Shown here: positions 60,619-64,000 of the stretch, piece after piece
Position numbering within the stretch: the stretch's first letter is position 1
How the letters are laid out: each line of letters opens with the position of its first letter
NCBI GenBank assembly: GCA_016212095.1
Contig: JACRHH010000010.1
Span: 1 to 64,000, forward strand
DNA length: 64,000 bases
Reading direction: 5' to 3'
DNA from: Nitrospirota bacterium
GTDB taxonomy: Bacteria > Nitrospirota > Thermodesulfovibrionia > SZUA-242
The notes under the pieces: generated by a model
What the model saw: the letters and a program-made list of their open reading frames with translations, nothing else
The model's database searches: none
What the model was told of the DNA's origin: nothing
Made by a program: the position numbers and the translations under genes

Positions 60619-62744
60619 GCTTTATCCCCATGCAACGCCTCGGCCATTTCAATAGTCACCCGGCTCACTTCCATTATTTCCTTAAATGGAATTGGAGCCG
60701 CCAGACCTTTCTCAACCGCCTTCACAAAGGCCGCCACACAGGCATTCTGCCCCTTGTCCTGACGCCATAGGTGCATCCTGCCGAATCCTGGCCAACCGAA
60801 ACCGGTCAGTTTACGGAAATTATCGAGTTGCAGCACCCGTCCGGCGGCAAATACTTCAAGCCGTTCCTTGGGAAAGGACTTGCATCCATTGGCCAGATAA
60901 TGGACTGCGCCCATCGAACCATCGGCAAACCGCAGACCGATGGAAACCGTGTCATCCGTCTGCGACTTCATCTTCATGACACTATAACCGGCGATGGTTG
61001 TGTCTGCAAGAAAGCGCAGCAGATCGATGAAGTGGCAGGCTTCTCCGATGATTCGCCCGCCACCAACCTCACGGTTCTGAGTCCAGTGCTCAGCAGGAAT
61101 CGCCCCGGCGTTCACCGTCATCACAAATGACTTGGCACCGGGAACACCGGTCAGGAGGCTCTTGATCTTTTGAATCTGTGGTGCGAATCGGCGGTTGAAT
61201 CCGACCATCACCATGGAACCGTCCGGGTTATGGGCCATCTCAATCCGCTTGAGTTCATCCAGTGTCAGACAAAGCGGCTTTTCCACAAAGACGTGCTTGC
61301 CGACCTCCATGGCTTTCAATACAAATCCGGCATGACTGTCGTGGCGCGTAGCCACCACCACCGCATTGACTTCTTTATGAACAAACACACTTCCTGTAGC
61401 GGTGGTGGTTTCATCGAATCCAAATTTACGGCCTGCATGCAGGCCGCTTACGCCACCACTGGATACTACGGTTTTCAGATATGCGCCTGCGGACTTGAAG
61501 GCAGGAATCAAGACGGCGGTTGCATAGTTTCCCGAGCCGATCACCGCAATCGTAGCCTTGCCCGGCACTGTTGAGCCGGCAGAATCGGCAAGTTTTACAA
61601 TAGTATTGCGCAACACATCATCGGGTGTTTCTGAAACCGTCTGGTACTGCAGCACGATACCAAGTGAAGGCCCGGCACCGCCGATCAGAGCATACGCCTG
61701 TTCCGCATCGTTCAAATTGAAGCGATGGGAAATAAGCGGGTTCATGTTCAGCCTGTCGGCGGCCATCATGTCCAGCACGGCTTCAAAGTTGCGCTGCTCG
61801 GTCCAGCGCACAAACCCCACAGGATAGTCCTGCCCCTTTTCCTCGTAATTAGGGTCATAGCGTCCCGGCCCATAGGAAGCCGAAACCTGAAAGGTCAGTT
61901 CCTTCTTGAAGAAATCCTCCCGCGACAATTCCAGTCCTGTCACCCCAACCAGCACAATCCGTCCGCGTTTTCTGCACATTAATGCCGCCTGATGAATCGG
62001 CTCGCTGCTCTTGGTGGCAGCCGTTACTATCACGGCATCCACCCCCCGCCCACGCGAAAACGCTTCAGCAGCCGCAACAGGGTCTTGTCCGATAGACAGA
62101 TCAACGATATCTGCACCAAACTGTTGCGCCAGCGCCAACTTTTCCGGATCGAAATCCAGTCCCAACACGCGACAGCCATGAGCGCGCAACAATTGAACCG
62201 TCATCAGACCGATCAATCCCAAGCCTGTCACCACCACCGCCTCCCCCAGTGTCGGCTGCGCCAAACGTATCCCTTGCAACGCAATCGCGCCGATTACCGT
62301 AAAAGAGGCTTCATCATCCGACACGCCATCGGGCACCTTGGCGCACAGATTCAGCGGCACGCTCACCACCTCGGCATGCTTGCCGTTGGAAGCCACGCGG
62401 TCACCTATTGAGAAGCCGGAAACTCCGCTTCCAAGCTCCATTACAGTGCCGACATTGCAATAGCCAAGCGGCAATGGTTGATCCAGTTTATTGAAAACTG
62501 CCTCTATCGTAGGCATTAGGCCATCGGTTCTGATCTTGTCTAGAACCATGCGCACCTTGTCGGGCTGCTGGCGGGCTTTATCCAACCAGCCTGCCTTGCC
62601 AAACTCCAACAACATGCGTTCCGTTCCGGCGGAAACCAGCGTGCGGGAGGAGCGAATAAGCAACTGTCCCCGCTGAACGGTTGGGCATGGTATTTCAGCG
62701 GCCTCAGTCGCGCCCGTCTTGAGGGATTGAAGAATCTGTTTCAA
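60615..62744 (-). CDS. Two-domain oxidoreductase: zinc-type alcohol dehydrogenase fused to Gfo/Idh/MocA
   Basis: About 709 residues. The N-terminal half is a medium-chain dehydrogenase (RTLVSAGTERMLLEFGKA, GLGLIGLMTVQLLRAHGCRV, GLDFDPEKLALAQQFGAD) and the C-terminal half a Gfo/Idh/MocA enzyme (IAVIGSGNYATAVLIP, HVFVEKPLCLT with the Glu-Lys pair, GEACHFIDLLRFL). The fusion is known from polysaccharide clusters together with heparinase-like genes. TTG 62744 gives the usual LKQILQSLKTG opening; the longer frame to 62819 overlaps the previous gene. The reaction on its sugar is not known. Confidence 0.8.
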   Translation of the reverse strand: MKQILQSLKTGATEAAEIPCPTVQRGQLLIRSSRTLVSAGTERMLLEFGKAGWLDKARQQPDKVRMVLDKIRTDGLMPTIEAVFNKLDQPLPLGYCNVGTVMELGSGVSGFSIGDRVASNGKHAEVVSVPLNLCAKVPDGVSDDEASFTVIGAIALQGIRLAQPTLGEAVVVTGLGLIGLMTVQLLRAHGCRVLGLDFDPEKLALAQQFGADIVDLSIGQDPVAAAEAFSRGRGVDAVIVTAATKSSEPIHQAALMCRKRGRIVLVGVTGLELSREDFFKKELTFQVSASYGPGRYDPNYEEKGQDYPVGFVRWTEQRNFEAVLDMMAADRLNMNPLISHRFNLNDAEQAYALIGGAGPSLGIVLQYQTVSETPDDVLRNTIVKLADSAGSTVPGKATIAVIGSGNYATAVLIPAFKSAGAYLKTVVSSGGVSGLHAGRKFGFDETTTATGSVFVHKEVNAVVVATRHDSHAGFVLKAMEVGKHVFVEKPLCLTLDELKRIEMAHNPDGSMVMVGFNRRFAPQIQKIKSLLTGVPGAKSFVMTVNAGAIPAEHWTQNREVGGGRIIGEACHFIDLLRFLADTTIAGYSVMKMKSQTDDTVSIGLRFADGSMGAVHYLANGCKSFPKERLEVFAAGRVLQLDNFRKLTGFGWPGFGRMHLWRQDKGQNACVAAFVKAVEKGLAAPIPFKEIMEVSRVTIEMAEALHGDKA

Positions 62745-62775
62745 TAATCTGTTCCCAATCTTTCCATATCCGGAA

Positions 62776-63555
62776 TCAGTCCAATCGGTGCGCTTGTGCA
62801 GCAAGCGCATCTTTTTCAACCCGACTCGGATAGTTGATCAATACCGCCCGATAAACACCCTTGAATACAAACAGACTGCCAGCGGCGGCTCCCACAATCC
62901 CGAACGCATCAATCAATTCACCGATGTCCTTGAGCGAACCCGCGCCACCAAGCACCGTTAGCGGCAGGGTGATCGATTCCCGGATCATGCGAGCAAGCGA
63001 CATATCGTAGCCTTTCATGACGCCGTCATTATCGATGGAGTTAACCACCACCTCTCCGGCGCCAAGACTTTCCATGAGCTTGGCAAATGCAACCGGACAC
63101 TTGCCTGTCGCCCTACCGCCGTTGTGAGTCCAGATTTCGTACTTGCCGTTTTTACCCTTCTTCACATCCATAACCACAACCACACTCTGACTGCCTACGA
63201 CCGCAGACATACCAGCAATAAGTTCGGGGTTGTCTACCGCTGCCGAACTAACGGCTACCTTCTCAACGCCAAGACTGATAATTCTTTCCACCTGTTCCAC
63301 GGTCTTGACTCCGCCGCCATAGCAAAGCGGCATCCGGCATTCCGCGGCAAGGTTCCTGATCCGGGCATAATCGGGCTCTTTGTTATATACGGAAGCATCG
63401 ATGTCTGAAACAATTAATTCATCCACTTCCTTCTCGTTGAAAATCTTGACCGCGTTGATCGGATCGCCCACATACTTTGGGTTTGCGAACTTCACAGTCT
63501 TGACGAGTCCGTTGTTCTTAATAAGCAGGCATGGGATTATTCTTGGACGCAGCAT
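62776..63555 (-). CDS. hisF2: HisF-like cyclase subunit (HisF2, amidation type)
   Basis: A 259-residue TIM barrel of the HisF family: LRPRIIPCLLIKNNGLVKT, DELIVSDIDAS, CYGGGVKTVEQVERIISLG, and EVVVNSIDNDGVMKGYD. In surface-polysaccharide clusters such HisF/HisH pairs supply ammonia for making acetamidino or amidated sugars (with a WbpG-like partner) instead of histidine; the placement next to sugar genes supports that. ATG 63555 follows the HisH stop by 2 bases. The first catalytic Asp of HisF is replaced in this subfamily-like start (CLLIKNN in place of CLDV), which also argues against histidine synthesis. Confidence 0.8.
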   Translation of the reverse strand: MLRPRIIPCLLIKNNGLVKTVKFANPKYVGDPINAVKIFNEKEVDELIVSDIDASVYNKEPDYARIRNLAAECRMPLCYGGGVKTVEQVERIISLGVEKVAVSSAAVDNPELIAGMSAVVGSQSVVVVMDVKKGKNGKYEIWTHNGGRATGKCPVAFAKLMESLGAGEVVVNSIDNDGVMKGYDMSLARMIRESITLPLTVLGGAGSLKDIGELIDAFGIVGAAAGSLFVFKGVYRAVLINYPSRVEKDALAAQAHRLD

Positions 63556-63557
63556 AT

Positions 63558-64000
63558 TTATATCTCGGCAAAATTTTTCAGAAGCTGGATTCCCCATTGG
63601 TGGCTTTTCTCGGGGTGAAATTGCACTCCAAAGACGTTTCCCGATCGCACGCTTGATGCATACGTACCATTGTAGTCCGTAGCCGCCAGTATGTGATCCA
63701 AGTTCTGAGGCACGAAATAATACGAATGCAGAAAGTAAAAACGGGCGCCCGATCCAAGATTTCTGAACAGCCCCTCATCACTGCACGGCGACACATCGTT
63801 CCAGCCCATATGTGGAAGATGCGTCATCTGCGTAAACAATGAATCGTCGAATCTCCTGACTTCGGCGTCGATCCAGCCAAGGCCCGCCATAACGCCCTCA
63901 TCGCTCCTTTTGGCCATCATCTGCATGCCTACGCAAATGCCCAGAACCGGCCTGCCCTTCCTCTGCACCAACTCCTCAAGCTCATCCCTCATTCCGGATT
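63558..64000 (-). CDS. hisH2: HisH-like glutamine amidotransferase, partial
   Basis: The C-terminal 147 residues of a class I amidotransferase, cut by the window edge. The nucleophile Cys lies in LGICVGMQMMAK and the His-Glu pair in FGVQFHPEKSH. It releases ammonia from glutamine for the HisF-like protein encoded directly after it. The N-terminal part and other amidation genes are outside the window. Confidence 0.85.
   Translation of the reverse strand, partial: SGMRDELEELVQRKGRPVLGICVGMQMMAKRSDEGVMAGLGWIDAEVRRFDDSLFTQMTHLPHMGWNDVSPCSDEGLFRNLGSGARFYFLHSYYFVPQNLDHILAATDYNGTYASSVRSGNVFGVQFHPEKSHQWGIQLLKNFAEI

Noticed and set aside
62776-64000. Histidine biosynthesis operon
   Set aside because: HisH/HisF-type genes are followed by sugar genes, and the HisF start differs from the catalytic form; an amidation role in polysaccharide synthesis fits better.

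Overview
The window comes from a GC-rich, diderm (Gram-negative) bacterium. It carries an MCE/Mla lipid transporter, a type II secretion secretin with inner-membrane partners, TolC/RND pumps, lipoproteins, a PEP-CTERM protein and an O-antigen-type polysaccharide cluster. This mix suits deltaproteobacteria or related deep-branching phyla, but no marker gene here fixes the lineage.

Layout. (1) 1-6.1 kb: a chimeric IS91/IS66 relic, an orphan MacB-type permease, a BrnT/BrnA pair, an oxalate/formate-type MFS transporter with an LPP20-like lipoprotein, and a PEP-CTERM protein. (2) 6.2-15.2 kb: housekeeping metabolism, with an MFS exporter, the set thioesterase/DUF1640-like/UbiD, and an acetate-uptake operon (cNMP-CBS-DUF294 regulator, DEDDh exonuclease, DUF485, ActP-like symporter with an odd coiled-coil insert). 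(3) 15.2-16.5 kb: a small toxin-antitoxin islet (nonsense-mutated relE, intact antitoxin, HEPN pair). (4) 16.5-27.3 kb: a minus-strand TetR-TolC-adaptor-RND operon followed by a second adaptor-RND pair, with a clear promoter and tandem operators in front of tetR. (5) 27.4-30.4 kb: a second BrnT-type pair, a higA with a ruined higB, and a DEAD-box helicase. (6) 30.5-39.5 kb: a MacA/MacB-like exporter (adaptor, ATPase, permease) followed by two large paralogous exported proteins of unknown function. A 2.55-kb cassette lies exactly between adaptor and ATPase, flanked by a 13-bp direct repeat, and carries an orphan BrnA-like gene and a GHKL ATPase-PD-(D/E)XK protein. (7) 39.6-51.9 kb: a compact minus-strand operon tatA-alr-mlaE-mlaF-mlaD-gspE-gspK-gspL-gspM-gspC-gspD, with a nucleotidyltransferase toxin-like pair after its 3' end. 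(8) 52-64 kb: coaE on the plus strand, then a minus-strand surface-polysaccharide cluster running off the right edge.

The most unusual items are the cassette that splits the translationally coupled exporter genes, the GHKL-nuclease fusion it carries, the uncharacterised paralogous secreted pair behind the exporter, and the repeated pattern of antitoxin-like genes that survive after their toxins were lost or broken. Useful corrections to naive gene calls are a CTG start that restores full-length alanine racemase, and repeat-derived false termini on two RND-pump genes.
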